Shown here piece by piece: positions 1 through 9,386 of a stretch of DNA of 64,000 bases; position 1 is the stretch's first letter; each line of letters begins with the position of its first letter. The position numbers and the translations under genes are program-made. The stretch spans positions 124,001-188,000 of the forward strand of contig CAVOII010000014.1 of the NCBI GenBank assembly GCA_963696025.1. The letters are read 5' to 3'. The notes under the pieces were generated by a model that was not told where the DNA came from, did not search any database, and saw only the letters and a list, made by a program, of their open reading frames with translations. This DNA comes from JABCYV01 sp963696025 (GTDB taxonomy: Bacteria; Acidobacteriota; Terriglobia; Terriglobales; Acidobacteriaceae).

Positions 1-102
1 ATGGGTGTCGCGCCACTAATCTGGCTGAATGCGATCGACTCTGCCACCCAGGCAGTCCTCGCTCCGTTCGCGCAGTTGGCCATCAAGGTGGTGGGGAAGT
101 GA
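1..102 (+). CDS. nuoM: NADH-quinone oxidoreductase subunit M, C-terminal end (partial)
   Basis: An open frame runs in from the left edge and stops with TGA at 100-102; 33 residues are visible, mostly hydrophobic and ending in a short basic tail. It overlaps the GTG start of nuoN by four bases (GTGA), the usual coupling of nuoM to nuoN in nuo operons. NuoM is one of the antiporter-like proton-pumping membrane subunits of respiratory complex I. The assignment comes from position and coupling, because the visible part is too short to carry family motifs. Confidence 0.7.
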   Translation: MGVAPLIWLNAIDSATQAVLAPFAQLAIKVVGK

Positions 103-1559
103 ACGGCGCAGATGTGCAGACAGTTCCCCAGGGCGTCGAGTACATTCGCATTTTGCCCGAGATCGTTCTCTCGATTTTTGGCATGGTCATCATGGTACTA
201 GACCCACTGCTGGACGAGCGTGGCAGTCAGAGAATGCTGGGAGTGATTGGGCTCATAGGCTCCCTCGGAGCCCTCGCAGCCACCCTTTACCAGGCGCAGT
301 ACCCTGGCCTCGGTTTCTGGAACATGGTTCAGGTAGACGCGTTCAGCGTCTTCTTTCATTTTTTGGTGACCACTGTGACGGCTGTAGTCATCCTGACTTC
401 TTACGAATACATGCAGGTGCAGCAGATTCGTGCAGGGGAATATTACGGATTAATTCTGTTCGGCGCTGTCGGTATGTGCCTGATGTCGTCGGCGATGGAA
501 CTGGTGCTCATCTTTATCGCACTGGAGATTTCCTCGATTTCCACCTACATTCTGGCAGGATTCCGGCGGCGCGCCGCCATCAGCAGTGAAGCTTCGTTGA
601 AGTACTTTCTGCTGGGGTCGTTTGCTACCGCATTTTTTCTCTATGGTGTTGCGCTGATGTTTGGCGCTACAGGTTCTACGAACATCGGGGTGATTCGCGA
701 GAAGCTCGGCGCCGGTCCGATCCCGCTCCTGGCTTATACCGGAGTCGCATTCATGTTCGTTGGCCTCGGTTTCAAGGTGGCGGCCGCCCCGTTCCATATC
801 TGGACACCGGACGTCTACGAAGGCGCTCCCGCACCTGTAGTCGGATTCATGTCCACTGCCCCCAAGGCTGCGGTGTTCGCTGTGCTTTTGCGAATCGTAT
901 TTGAAGCCCACGCTCCCGGGGTCTCGTGGCTAATCTGGGTAGCGGCCGCGCTGTCCATGACTATTGGCAACCTGGCAGCGCTGGTGCAGGACAACGTCAA
1001 ACGCCTGTTGGCATACTCTTCTATTGCTCACGCTGGGTATCTGCTGGTCGCTTACGCCGCTCTGCCCAAAAATGGCATCCCCGCAGCCATGTTTTACACG
1101 GCTTCCTACGCGGCCATGAATGTGGGCGCATTTGCGGTCGTCAGCCACTTCGCAGGGGCTGGAGAGCGTCATGTCACTCTGCAGGACTACGAAGGACTGG
1201 GACGTCGCTCCCCGCTATTGGCTGCCACGCTGACGGTTTTTCTGCTTTCGCTGATTGGCATCCCGATCACAGGAGGTTTTTTCGCCAAGTTCTATGTGTT
1301 CAGCGCGGCATTGCAAAATAATCTGGTGGGCCTGGTGATCATCGGTGTACTGAACAGTGCGATCGGCGCGTACTACTACCTGCGGATCATCGTAGCGATG
1401 TACATGCGCGAATCGCGTGAACAAGTAGCGCTGGCCCCGGTTCCGCTTGGCCTGGGCGCGGCGTTGGCTGTGAGCCTGATTGTTACGTTGTATCTGGGTG
1501 TTCTTCCGGGACGGGTTCTGGAATACGCTTCGCAGTCAGTGGCTGATCTTTTGCGCTGA
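99..1559 (+). CDS. nuoN: NADH-quinone oxidoreductase subunit N
   Basis: A 486-residue protein of normal NuoN length, almost entirely transmembrane helices (about 14). It is a proton-translocating, antiporter-like subunit of complex I in the cytoplasmic membrane. Family sequences are visible in the middle: the conserved Lys-containing helix around FKVAAAPFHIWTPDVYEGAP (near residues 225-245) and the VKRLLAYSSIAHAGY region near residue 300. The GTG start overlaps the preceding stop, so it is translationally coupled to nuoM and is probably the last gene of the nuo operon; the next gene is convergent. Confidence 0.97.
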   Translation: MNGADVQTVPQGVEYIRILPEIVLSIFGMVIMVLDPLLDERGSQRMLGVIGLIGSLGALAATLYQAQYPGLGFWNMVQVDAFSVFFHFLVTTVTAVVILTSYEYMQVQQIRAGEYYGLILFGAVGMCLMSSAMELVLIFIALEISSISTYILAGFRRRAAISSEASLKYFLLGSFATAFFLYGVALMFGATGSTNIGVIREKLGAGPIPLLAYTGVAFMFVGLGFKVAAAPFHIWTPDVYEGAPAPVVGFMSTAPKAAVFAVLLRIVFEAHAPGVSWLIWVAAALSMTIGNLAALVQDNVKRLLAYSSIAHAGYLLVAYAALPKNGIPAAMFYTASYAAMNVGAFAVVSHFAGAGERHVTLQDYEGLGRRSPLLAATLTVFLLSLIGIPITGGFFAKFYVFSAALQNNLVGLVIIGVLNSAIGAYYYLRIIVAMYMRESREQVALAPVPLGLGAALAVSLIVTLYLGVLPGRVLEYASQSVADLLR

Positions 1560-1578
1560 AGACTTCTTGCGGAAGTGC

Positions 1579-2289
1579 CTATTCCACGGCCACTGCTATG
1601 TCCACGCGAGAAAAAATCCTGGCGGCAATCGCCCAGAAGACCAAGGTTTCCAGTAATGCCAAGCAGACGGGAAACCACTCGGTGTGTCCTGGCACCTTGA
1701 AGGTGGACTTCAGCACCGTGCTGGTAAGTGCGGACACGGGGATAACATAGGCCCAGCGCGCGGCGACGGTTTGGCTCGCAATCCAGGGTACGCCGAGCAT
1801 CAGTGCGGTCGCACCGGCGGCCAGAAATGGGTTCAGGAAGGTTGAGAACATGAGCGCGACCGTTCCCGCGAGCATGCACGCAGCCACCAGGCAGACCATC
1901 AGAAACCACACCCGCGATACGGGGAATCCGGCGCCTCCCAAAGTCCAGCTCCCTGTGAGTCCGAGAGCGAAGCAGTAGATACCGCAGGCGGTGGTGACTC
2001 CGAGGACCAGACCTGACAGATATTGCTCGCGTCTCACCGCTTTTGAAAGCACCGCCAGGATGCGCCGCGATTTGCGCTCGTTGTAAATTGCGGAGCCACC
2101 GAAGAAGATACTGAATGCGACCACGTATACGGCAACCTGCTTGAAAAGGAAGAGCAGGTCTTCTTGCATGCGCGGAATGTCAGCGACCAGGCCGAGGAAT
2201 GCGAGGAGAAGCACCCATAACAGAAGAACAAAGATCGGCCAGCGCTGCTCCCGAACAAAATTAAAGGCGATCAGCAGTGTCGGCTTCAC
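1579..2289 (-). CDS. ABC-2 type transporter permease
   Basis: A 236-residue membrane protein with six likely hydrophobic helices, matching the usual ABC-2 permease topology: a first helix near residues 20-38, a second near 70-85, then four closely spaced ones. The GTG start overlaps the TGA of the upstream ATPase gene (GTGA), so the two are coupled and should form one exporter. The C-terminus carries a short charged tail. The substrate cannot be read from sequence; lipids, peptides or drugs are all known for this class. It is convergent with nuoN, with about 20 bases between stops. Confidence 0.85.
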   Translation of the reverse strand: MKPTLLIAFNFVREQRWPIFVLLLWVLLLAFLGLVADIPRMQEDLLFLFKQVAVYVVAFSIFFGGSAIYNERKSRRILAVLSKAVRREQYLSGLVLGVTTACGIYCFALGLTGSWTLGGAGFPVSRVWFLMVCLVAACMLAGTVALMFSTFLNPFLAAGATALMLGVPWIASQTVAARWAYVIPVSALTSTVLKSTFKVPGHTEWFPVCLALLETLVFWAIAARIFSRVDIAVAVE

Positions 2290-3218
2290 TGCCCACCATC
2301 CGCATTAGGAGCTGGCGAATCGGCGGTAACTTCCAGGAAAACCTGCTCCAACGACCGCCGCACCGGATTGACGCTAATAATTTCGCCGCCCAATTCCCAA
2401 ACGCGCTGCATTACACCTCGCTGAGTGCTGACTGGTACCGTGACGCTCACAACACCATTGTGGTTTACAGCTCCGGGAAAATCGTGGGCCGCGACACCAC
2501 GAGTAACGATTTCAGTCTGCTCGGTTGATTGCAACAGATCCGTAGTCCTTCCCAACCGAACGAGCTTTCCGCGATGCAGCACAGCCACGCGATCGCACAC
2601 CAGTTCCACTTCTGAAAGCAGGTGCGAACTCAGGAAAATTGTTTTGCCCGCTTCCCGAGCGCTCAGGATCAGCTCGCGCACCATGACCCTGGCTAAGGGA
2701 TCGAGCGCCGACGTCGGTTCATCGAGAATCAGCAACTCCGGATCATTCATCATGGCCTGGGCTAAGCCCGCTCGCTGCAGCATACCGCGCGAAAACTTCC
2801 CCGCGTTGCGCTTTGCCTGATCTTGCAGCCCCACCATTTTCAGAACCTCGAGCGCCCGCTCGCCAAGGCGCGGACCGCCCATGCGATTGAGTGCGCCGTA
2901 AAAGCACAGCAGCCGGTCTACACGGCGATGATAAAGGGCGACATTCTCTGCCAAAAAACCGACGCGCCGCCGGGCCCAGGCATCGCCGAATGGCCGGCCC
3001 AGCATATGTCCTTCCCCGCCGGTGGGGCGCATGAATCCCATTGCGATATGAATGGCTGTACTCTTACCCGCTCCATTCGGGCCGAGAAAACCAAAGATTT
3101 CTCCGGAATCCACGCGCAGATTAAAACCGTCGAGAGCGCGCAGAGACTGTCGGCTGACAAAACTTCTATATTCTTTGGTGACGCTCTCGAACTCAAGCGC
3201 AGCGGGCATTCTGGTCAT
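2286..3218 (-). CDS. ABC transporter ATP-binding protein
   Basis: The ATPase partner of the downstream ABC-2 permease. All nucleotide-binding motifs are intact: Walker A GPNGAGKST, a Q-loop region, signature FSRGMLQRAG, Walker B LLILDEPTSALDP and the H-loop SSHLLSEVE. About 80 residues after the nucleotide-binding domain form the extra C-terminal domain common in ABC-2 exporters of the CcmA/DrrA type. A TTG codon at 3242 would add eight residues, but the ATG at 3218 (or 3209) is closer to the domain start (LEFESVTKEY); no strong ribosome-binding site decides between them. Confidence 0.92.
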   Translation of the reverse strand: MTRMPAALEFESVTKEYRSFVSRQSLRALDGFNLRVDSGEIFGFLGPNGAGKSTAIHIAMGFMRPTGGEGHMLGRPFGDAWARRRVGFLAENVALYHRRVDRLLCFYGALNRMGGPRLGERALEVLKMVGLQDQAKRNAGKFSRGMLQRAGLAQAMMNDPELLILDEPTSALDPLARVMVRELILSAREAGKTIFLSSHLLSEVELVCDRVAVLHRGKLVRLGRTTDLLQSTEQTEIVTRGVAAHDFPGAVNHNGVVSVTVPVSTQRGVMQRVWELGGEIISVNPVRRSLEQVFLEVTADSPAPNADGGQ

Positions 3219-3346
3219 TCTAAATGGCCGCGAGGCTAACAAAGAAAAGTCTGCTTAATCCACAGAATTCACAGCACCAGACATTTGACAAGCTCTCACC
3301 CGCCCGTCATGATGGTTAGCCAGAGACGTCAGAGGCTGGAGGATGT

Positions 3347-3511
3347 ATGGCTAAGTTTTTTCGCAGGATCTGGTTCGAGGACCAGGGCCAGGACATTGCT
3401 GAGTATGCCGTAATGTTGGCTGTGATCCTGGTTCTGGTTGTAGGAACGATACGGCTGATCGGGACCAATGCCAATAACGCCTTCTCCGCGGCCGCGAGCT
3501 CGGTCCAATAG
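3347..3511 (+). CDS. Flp/Fap-type type IVb pilin
   Basis: A 54-residue prepilin with a GGAGG ribosome-binding site at 3338-3342. A short basic leader ends at Gly14 and is followed by QDIAEYAV, giving the class IVb prepilin peptidase site G|XXXXEY with Glu at +5. A single hydrophobic helix of about 20 residues (MLAVILVLVVGTIRLIG) and a short polar tail complete the protein. The mature pilin would assemble into a Tad/Flp pilus. No tad/cpa genes are present nearby, so it is an orphan or acts with a locus elsewhere. Confidence 0.85.
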   Translation: MAKFFRRIWFEDQGQDIAEYAVMLAVILVLVVGTIRLIGTNANNAFSAAASSVQ

Positions 3512-3790
3512 CCGCCACCACATCGCCCTCCGAAACCGAACAATCCTGTTCCGTGGCTGTTAGTGTGTCCCCGCGTCGCAACACTACCTAGAAAGTTCTC
3601 GTCTTCTCAGCTCGATTGGCTTGCCGATGCGTGCTGGTTCGACTCACAAGCTGTGAACCTCGCGATACCACCTGTGCATCTACTCTGAAGGGCGTGGAAG
3701 CCCTTCATTGCGTGCCGTGCGCCATATGAACCTGCGCGGGTGGCCCGTGGGCCACATAGTTCGAGCACGGCCAACCCTGCGTCTGTCCCT

Positions 3791-3805
3791 ATCACCTAAG
3801 GTGAT
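3791..3805. promoter_or_regulatory. Perfect palindrome upstream of egtB
   Basis: ATCACCT-a-AGGTGAT is an inverted repeat with 7-bp arms and a 1-bp centre, 38 bases before the egtB start. The size and place fit an operator. The rest of the 332-base gap between the pilin gene and egtB shows no gene. Confidence 0.4.
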
Positions 3806-3843
3806 CGGGGGAGATCATAGCGATGCTTCAGGAGGTCCCCAAA

Positions 3844-5178
3844 ATGCTCGCTACACGACCTGTCGTTGATGCGAAGCATGAACTTCTCGTACGCTTGACG
3901 GAAGCGCGCCTGCGCACAGATGAACTCTTTGGTCTGGTGAGGCCAGATTCACTCTACGAGCGACCGATTCCGGAGCGCCATCGGATCATCTTCTATGTTG
4001 GCCACCTTGAGGCCTTCGACTGGAATCTTCTCCGATCGCGGGTTCTGAACAGTCCGACATTCGATCCTGACTTCGATCGCCTGTTCGCCTTTGGCATCGA
4101 TCCCGTCGGAGGAGGCCTTCCGTCGGACCAACCCACCCATTGGCCCGCAGTCGAGGATGTGCGTCGCTACGTCACCCGCATCAGGCAAACCCTGGATGTG
4201 GAACTCGCTGGTTCGATTCATTTTGATTTCAAGCCCACCGTCGAACTGCCGGCGAGTCTACTCCTCAATGTCGCACTTGAGCATCGGCTCATGCACGCGG
4301 AAACTCTCACTTACATGCTTCACCAGTTGCCTATTGATCGCAAAGTCCCGCAGGCTCGCCAACCGGAGTTAGTTTTCCCTGCCGTCGAGCATGCGATGGT
4401 GGAAATTCCTGTTGGCTCGGCAACCCTGGGACTCACCGGCGGCGACGCCGGCGTCTTCGGTTGGGACAACGAATATGAGGCCCACCTGGTCAACGTCCCG
4501 GCCTTTGCAATCGACGAGTACAAAGTGACGAACCGGAAATATCTTGAGTTCATCGATGCCGGCGGGTATGAAAATCCGGCCCTCTGGAATGAAGCCGACT
4601 GGAATTGGAAGAACGAGCATGGCATTTCTCATCCGGTTTTCTGGAAGCGAGCAGACGAGCGCTGGTATTGCCGAACTATGTTTGGCGAAACACCTCTGCC
4701 TCTGGATTGGCCGGTTTATGTGAGCCACGCGGAGGCAGCCGCCTACGCGCGCTGGACCAAGAACTCCTTGCCGACGGAAGCGCAATGGCACCGCGCGGCG
4801 TATGGCTCGCCCGATGGATTTGAGAGGCTATACCCATGGGGGGTTGATTATCCCGGCGCGAAACGCGGCAACTTCGATTTCCACGGGTGGGATCCCACGC
4901 CGGTCAACGCTTTTCCGGACGGTAAAAGCGCGTTCGGCATTGTGGATCTGCTGGGCAATGGATGGGAGTGGACTTCGAGTCAGTTCGAACCTTTTCCCGG
5001 CTTCAAGCCGTTCCCCTTCTACCCAGGCTATTCGGCTGACTTCTTCGACGGCAAACATTATGTGCTCAAGGGTGGATCTGCTCGCACCGCCGCCTGCATG
5101 TTGCGCCGATCTTTTCGCAACTGGTTCCAACCACACTACCAATATGTTTACGCGGCCTTCCGCTGCGTGAGCAATTGA
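3844..5178 (+). CDS. egtB: Ergothioneine biosynthesis sulfoxide synthase EgtB
   Basis: A non-haem iron enzyme that joins trimethylhistidine (hercynine) to a cysteine-containing thiol with O2, the central step of ergothioneine synthesis. The N-terminal DinB-like domain has a first His in GHLEAF (about residue 54) and the second and third ligands in HRLMHAE (about residues 147-153), the iron-binding HX3HXE motif. The C-terminal half is an FGE-sulfatase (SUMF1-like) domain, with typical PTEAQWHRAAYG and GNGWEWTSS segments and the family ending near FRCV. Start at 3844 chosen because AGGAGGT sits 8 bases upstream; an in-frame ATG at 3823 lacks this. It is 9 bases upstream of egtD. No egtA, egtC or egtE is present, so the thiol donor (cysteine or gamma-Glu-Cys) is open; a relative from the acidobacterium Chloracidobacterium is reported to use cysteine. 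Confidence 0.95.
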   Translation: MLATRPVVDAKHELLVRLTEARLRTDELFGLVRPDSLYERPIPERHRIIFYVGHLEAFDWNLLRSRVLNSPTFDPDFDRLFAFGIDPVGGGLPSDQPTHWPAVEDVRRYVTRIRQTLDVELAGSIHFDFKPTVELPASLLLNVALEHRLMHAETLTYMLHQLPIDRKVPQARQPELVFPAVEHAMVEIPVGSATLGLTGGDAGVFGWDNEYEAHLVNVPAFAIDEYKVTNRKYLEFIDAGGYENPALWNEADWNWKNEHGISHPVFWKRADERWYCRTMFGETPLPLDWPVYVSHAEAAAYARWTKNSLPTEAQWHRAAYGSPDGFERLYPWGVDYPGAKRGNFDFHGWDPTPVNAFPDGKSAFGIVDLLGNGWEWTSSQFEPFPGFKPFPFYPGYSADFFDGKHYVLKGGSARTAACMLRRSFRNWFQPHYQYVYAAFRCVSN

Positions 5179-5187
5179 GGAGTTTCT

Positions 5188-6156
5188 ATGCTCGCTCATC
5201 CCATTACCGCCGATCCCGTATTTGAATTTGCGGCAGACGTGCGCGCTGGACTTACTCAGCCCGACCAGAAGGAGCTGCCCTCAAAATATTTGTACGACAA
5301 CCTGGGATCGGCTCTGTTTGAGGCGATCAGCGTTCTTCCCGAGTACGGGTTGACTCGCGCGGACGAACGGCTACTCCGACGACACTCCGACGATATCGTT
5401 GAACGTTTCCCTCTGCCCGTGGTAGTAGCGGAACTCGGCAGCGGCAGCGGCAAGAAAACCAGGTGGATTCTGGAAGCTCTGTCCCGCCGCCAAGCCACCG
5501 CTTACTGCCCGATCGAAATCTCGCCCGCCGCCCTGGCCATGTGCCGACGTGAATTAGGAGACATTGATTCCATCAGCATCGTGGGCTTCGAACGAGAGTA
5601 TCTGGATGGCCTATTGGAAGTCGCCGCGCAACGCCAAGACGACCAGCATCTGCTGGTACTGTTCCTGGGCAGCACGATCGGAAACTTTGATCGTCCGGCG
5701 GACACAATTTTCCTGCAGGAAGTGCGTCGGATTTTGCAAGCCGGTGATTCGCTTCTCCTGGGGACCGACCTGGTGAAGCCCATCTCCCAGCTGGTCGATG
5801 CCTATGATGACCCGCTGGGAATCACAGCCGCGTTCAATCTGAACCTCCTTGCACGGATTAACCGCGAACTGGATGCGGACTTCGACCTGCAACAATTTCA
5901 GCATGTCGCTAAATTCAATCGCAGGTCGGGCAGCATGGAAATGCATCTCCGATCCAGGCGCAAACAAAGCGTCGTCATTCCGCAGGCTGAGCTTTCAGTC
6001 ACATTCCCTGAGGGCGAAACCATCTGGACCGAAAGCAGCCACAAGTACTCTCCGGATGAACTGATTCAAATCGCCGAGGAAGCCGGCTTTCGCTGCGAAG
6101 CGCAATGGATCGATCAGGAGTGGCCGTTCGCCGAAAATCTGTTGGTTGCGGAATGA
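5188..6156 (+). CDS. egtD: L-histidine N(alpha)-methyltransferase EgtD
   Basis: Trimethylates the alpha-amino group of histidine to hercynine with S-adenosylmethionine, the first step of ergothioneine synthesis. The 322 residues are the normal length for EgtD. The N-terminal YLYDNLGSALFEAI segment and the SAM-binding AELGSGSGKKT motif (about residues 80-90) are clear, as is FLGSTIGNF near residue 158. GAGG precedes the ATG. It follows egtB by 9 bases and they form a two-gene operon; its stop is only 9 bases from the convergent debranching-enzyme gene. Confidence 0.96.
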   Translation: MLAHPITADPVFEFAADVRAGLTQPDQKELPSKYLYDNLGSALFEAISVLPEYGLTRADERLLRRHSDDIVERFPLPVVVAELGSGSGKKTRWILEALSRRQATAYCPIEISPAALAMCRRELGDIDSISIVGFEREYLDGLLEVAAQRQDDQHLLVLFLGSTIGNFDRPADTIFLQEVRRILQAGDSLLLGTDLVKPISQLVDAYDDPLGITAAFNLNLLARINRELDADFDLQQFQHVAKFNRRSGSMEMHLRSRRKQSVVIPQAELSVTFPEGETIWTESSHKYSPDELIQIAEEAGFRCEAQWIDQEWPFAENLLVAE

Positions 6157-6165
6157 CCAAGGACT

Positions 6166-8325
6166 TTATGACGTCGCGACTACGTCAATCTCGCCCTGTC
6201 GATCAGTAACTTCAACTCGCACGACGTCCTTCCTGCGTTCGAAAGATAGATCAACAGAAGCACTCCCGCTTCGGAGACCCTTGATCGAGAGCCGTGGAAT
6301 GCCCACTGGCAAGTAGGGCCGGTCAAACAAAACCCGGTTCCGGGCGCCCTCTATGGAAGCTCCAAGACACGCTTGAAGCAGCAAGAATGCAGTTCCCGCC
6401 GCCCAAGCCTGGGGCGAGCAGGCAACGGGATAAAGGGTAGGACCCTCACCGCGACGCCGCTCGAGTCCACAGAATAATTCAGGAAGACGATGGAGATCAG
6501 CCCACCGGCTGGCATCGAGAAGGCCCAGCAGGATTCGCCCGGTCATCTCCTTGCACTCATACTTCGCGAGGCCGCTGCCAATGAGGGAGTTGTCATGCGG
6601 CCAAATCGAGCCATTGTGGTACGAAAGAGGATTGTAACGAGCCTGGCCCGCAGCCACCGTGCGGATCCCCCAGCCGCTGAAAGAATCCGGGCCTAACAGC
6701 GTTTCTGCGACCAGAAATGCCCGGTCTGGCCCGGCAATCCCAGCGTACAAGCAATGCCCCGCATTCGAGGTCCGCACCCGGCATGGTTTCTTGTCTCCAT
6801 CGAGCGCCAGAGCGTAGGTGGACAGATCCGCGCACCAAAACGCCTCTTCAAACCGTGCCCTAAGTGTCTCCGCTTGGGCGTTGAGGGCAGCGCATCTTTC
6901 TTTGTCTCCCAACGCGCAACACAATCGGGCTGCAGCCAATTTAGCTGCGTACACATAGCCCTGAACCTCGCATAAAGCGATGGGTGCTTCCGCCAATGTT
7001 CCATCGGCGTGAAAAACTGAATCATTCGAGTCTTTCCAGCCTTGTTGAACCAAACCCTTGCTCGAATGTTGCGCGTACTCCACAAAGCCATCGTCATCCA
7101 TATCTCCGAATTCGTCGATCCATTGCAGCGCGAGGCTAATGTGGGGCCACAAATTGCGCACAAACTCACGATCAGCGGTTCGCTCATAGTATGCGCCTGC
7201 GAGAATGATGAACAGCGGTGTCGCGTCGACGCTTCCGTAATAGCGCCCAAAGGGAATTTCGCCGAGAGCGGCCATCTCTCCACCGCGCGTCTCGTGTAGG
7301 ATCTTGCCGGGCTCGGCTTCAATTGAGGGATCGGAGTCTTTTGCCTGAGTTGTCGCCAAATACTGCAAAACACCTTTAGCAATCGCCGGGCACAGCCAGA
7401 GCATTTGTAGAGCAACGATGATCCCATCTCTCCCAAAAACCGTGCTGAACCACGGCACTCCGGCGTAGGGGTAGTTCACTTCGGGATTGCCGATGATCAT
7501 CATTTGGACGTCGGCTGCAGAACGTGTGATCCAATCTGTAAAACGGGAATTTGAACTGCTGATCTGAGGGAAAGCCTCAAACGCCGCTTTCTGTTCGTCT
7601 CTGGCAGAGATCATCGCACTGCCGTAGCTGACCGAATTATGTTCAGCCTGGGAGGTGCAAGAAATAGCCAGGTGCACGGCTGTCCTCTGTCCAGGCTGGA
7701 GATGCAATTCGAACTGAAGTTCCGATGGCGAGAGGATTCCGGGTGTGGGCTCGTACTGAAGGCGAGTGTTGCGAACTTTCTTGTCCAGACCTTCGTACGA
7801 GAGCAATACCAGGTCTTTCTCGACCATGTCTTCCAAACGCCGACCTCTTCTTCCCCTGTGCATACCGCGCACCTCGAAGATGTCAGCGAAGTCGGCGCTG
7901 TATCTCATGCTGAATGGCACTACCAGAGGTGTGAGACCGTAATTGATGAAGGCGAACTCTTCATAGCAGGCATCCTGCCAGAGGAATCTTGATCGTTGAA
8001 GGTACAACGTACCTCGAGGTATGACAACTCTGTCCAGGTACGAGACGTCGAGATTAGTGAGATCAGCAGTAAAAAGAAAATTGTTCGCCTTGATTGCCGA
8101 ACTTAGAAGCAATGGCCGGGCGTTCCATAGGCTGACGACAAGTTCTGAAAGGTGACGCGTACCTTGAAAATATAGTCCCTGTTCGCCCAGCCCTGACTTT
8201 TGGATGTCCCCATAATGGTCGAACACGGAGAACATTCGGCCGTATTTCAGAACTTTGGCACGGTCGTCAGCGGGCGATGACTTGGCAGCTATGTAGTATT
8301 GCTGGGTGATGCGAGCGTCGTCCAA
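6166..8325 (-). CDS. Glycogen debranching enzyme-like amylo-alpha-1,6-glucosidase
   Basis: A 719-residue cytoplasmic glycosidase. The N-terminal 200 residues match the bacterial GDE_N domain (FSVFDHYGDI, then GLGEQGLYFQGTRHLSELVV). The C-terminal 400 residues form an (alpha/alpha)6 glucosidase with PWFSTVFGRDGIIVALQ, QGWKDSNDSV and YHNGSIWPHDNSLI, typical of the GH15/GH63-like debranching family. TTG is the likely start: GGAG lies 7 bases upstream and the first ATG would cut into the domain. It overlaps the upstream glycosyltransferase by 37 bases, so the pair is one operon, presumably for glycogen-like or trehalose-like glucan metabolism. Confidence 0.9.
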   Translation of the reverse strand: MDDARITQQYYIAAKSSPADDRAKVLKYGRMFSVFDHYGDIQKSGLGEQGLYFQGTRHLSELVVSLWNARPLLLSSAIKANNFLFTADLTNLDVSYLDRVVIPRGTLYLQRSRFLWQDACYEEFAFINYGLTPLVVPFSMRYSADFADIFEVRGMHRGRRGRRLEDMVEKDLVLLSYEGLDKKVRNTRLQYEPTPGILSPSELQFELHLQPGQRTAVHLAISCTSQAEHNSVSYGSAMISARDEQKAAFEAFPQISSSNSRFTDWITRSAADVQMMIIGNPEVNYPYAGVPWFSTVFGRDGIIVALQMLWLCPAIAKGVLQYLATTQAKDSDPSIEAEPGKILHETRGGEMAALGEIPFGRYYGSVDATPLFIILAGAYYERTADREFVRNLWPHISLALQWIDEFGDMDDDGFVEYAQHSSKGLVQQGWKDSNDSVFHADGTLAEAPIALCEVQGYVYAAKLAAARLCCALGDKERCAALNAQAETLRARFEEAFWCADLSTYALALDGDKKPCRVRTSNAGHCLYAGIAGPDRAFLVAETLLGPDSFSGWGIRTVAAGQARYNPLSYHNGSIWPHDNSLIGSGLAKYECKEMTGRILLGLLDASRWADLHRLPELFCGLERRRGEGPTLYPVACSPQAWAAGTAFLLLQACLGASIEGARNRVLFDRPYLPVGIPRLSIKGLRSGSASVDLSFERRKDVVRVEVTDRQGEIDVVATS

Positions 8326-9386
8326 CTGAGAACTCCGTCGGAAACGGTGCTCGACGAAGATTCAGGTCGAGCCAACCGTTGATAGATGTTCAGGTAGTCT
8401 TGCGCCATGCGTCCAGCGTCAAAATGCTGTTCAAAATACCGGCGGCATATATTTCTGTCGATCTCTCCAAGTCTACTTGCCGCTCCTACGGCGCTCTCCA
8501 AGTCGGAGACTATAAACCCTGTGACCCCCTCTTGAATCACCTCGGGAACGGAACCTCGCTGGTATGCAATCACCGGGGTACCGCAGGCCATCGCCTCAAT
8601 CATTGCCAGACCAAACGGCTCGGGCCAATTGATCGGAAATAGAAGAGCAGCGGCGTTGCCTAGAAATACATTTTTCTCAGGATACCCAATTTCACCGATG
8701 AACTCGATAAGAGGGTGATCAAGTAATGGCTTGATTACACTCTCAAAATATGCCACGTCAACCCGATCGATTTTAGCAGCTATCTTCAGTGGCATCCCAG
8801 CGTGCTTTGCGATCTCGATTGCCTGGTCCAAGCCCTTTTCTGGAGAGGTACGGCCGAGAAATGCGAGGTATCCGCCCGTTCCGCTTCCCAGGGAAAAATA
8901 CTCTCGTGGTAAACCATGGGGCACGGTGCCTTGCCAATTCGCCCAAGGCAACGGCCTACGCTGAGCGTCTGAGATTGATATTACCGGCATGTTCCGAAAA
9001 TGACGGAAAAGCGGCACTAAATCAGGTAGGTCAAGTCTGCCATGAAGAGTGGTGACATGCGACGTTTTGTTGTGTCGAACCAAAGGGAAGTGCAGGTAGT
9101 CGGTGTGAAAATGAATGAGGTCGAAACTATCTTTTTCGCTGAACACCTGGTCGAGCATGACCATATGGTGCGCTAGGTAGTCGACGCACTCCGTATCCAG
9201 CCGCAAAGCTTGCTGGCATGCCGGCACCAGACGAGCAGCGGTGAGAGAATCGCCACTCGCGAACAGAGTTACGTCGTGACCCAGGCGGATCAACTCTTCC
9301 GTAAGCCAAGAGACAACGCGCTCAGTCCCCCCATATCGTGCGGGCGGAACGCTCTCGTAAAGTGGCGCAACCTGTGCGATTCTCAT
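8289..9386 (-). CDS. Glycosyltransferase family 4
   Basis: A 365-residue GT-B fold enzyme. The N-terminus has the glycogen-synthase-like RIAQVAPLYESVPPARYGGTE, and the C-terminal Rossmann half has GRTSPEKGLDQAIEIAK, PINWPEPFGLAMIEAMACGTPVIA and GSVPEVI, containing the EX7E nucleotide-sugar motif of GT4. It probably transfers a sugar from a nucleotide donor to a glucan or small acceptor. First gene of an operon with the debranching enzyme. The acceptor is unknown. No clear ribosome-binding site precedes the ATG. Confidence 0.9.
   Translation of the reverse strand: MRIAQVAPLYESVPPARYGGTERVVSWLTEELIRLGHDVTLFASGDSLTAARLVPACQQALRLDTECVDYLAHHMVMLDQVFSEKDSFDLIHFHTDYLHFPLVRHNKTSHVTTLHGRLDLPDLVPLFRHFRNMPVISISDAQRRPLPWANWQGTVPHGLPREYFSLGSGTGGYLAFLGRTSPEKGLDQAIEIAKHAGMPLKIAAKIDRVDVAYFESVIKPLLDHPLIEFIGEIGYPEKNVFLGNAAALLFPINWPEPFGLAMIEAMACGTPVIAYQRGSVPEVIQEGVTGFIVSDLESAVGAASRLGEIDRNICRRYFEQHFDAGRMAQDYLNIYQRLARPESSSSTVSDGVLSWTTLASPSNTT

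Noticed and set aside
450..911. Long minus-strand frame in nuoN
   Set aside because: Antisense shadow of a clear core gene, His/Cys/Arg-rich.
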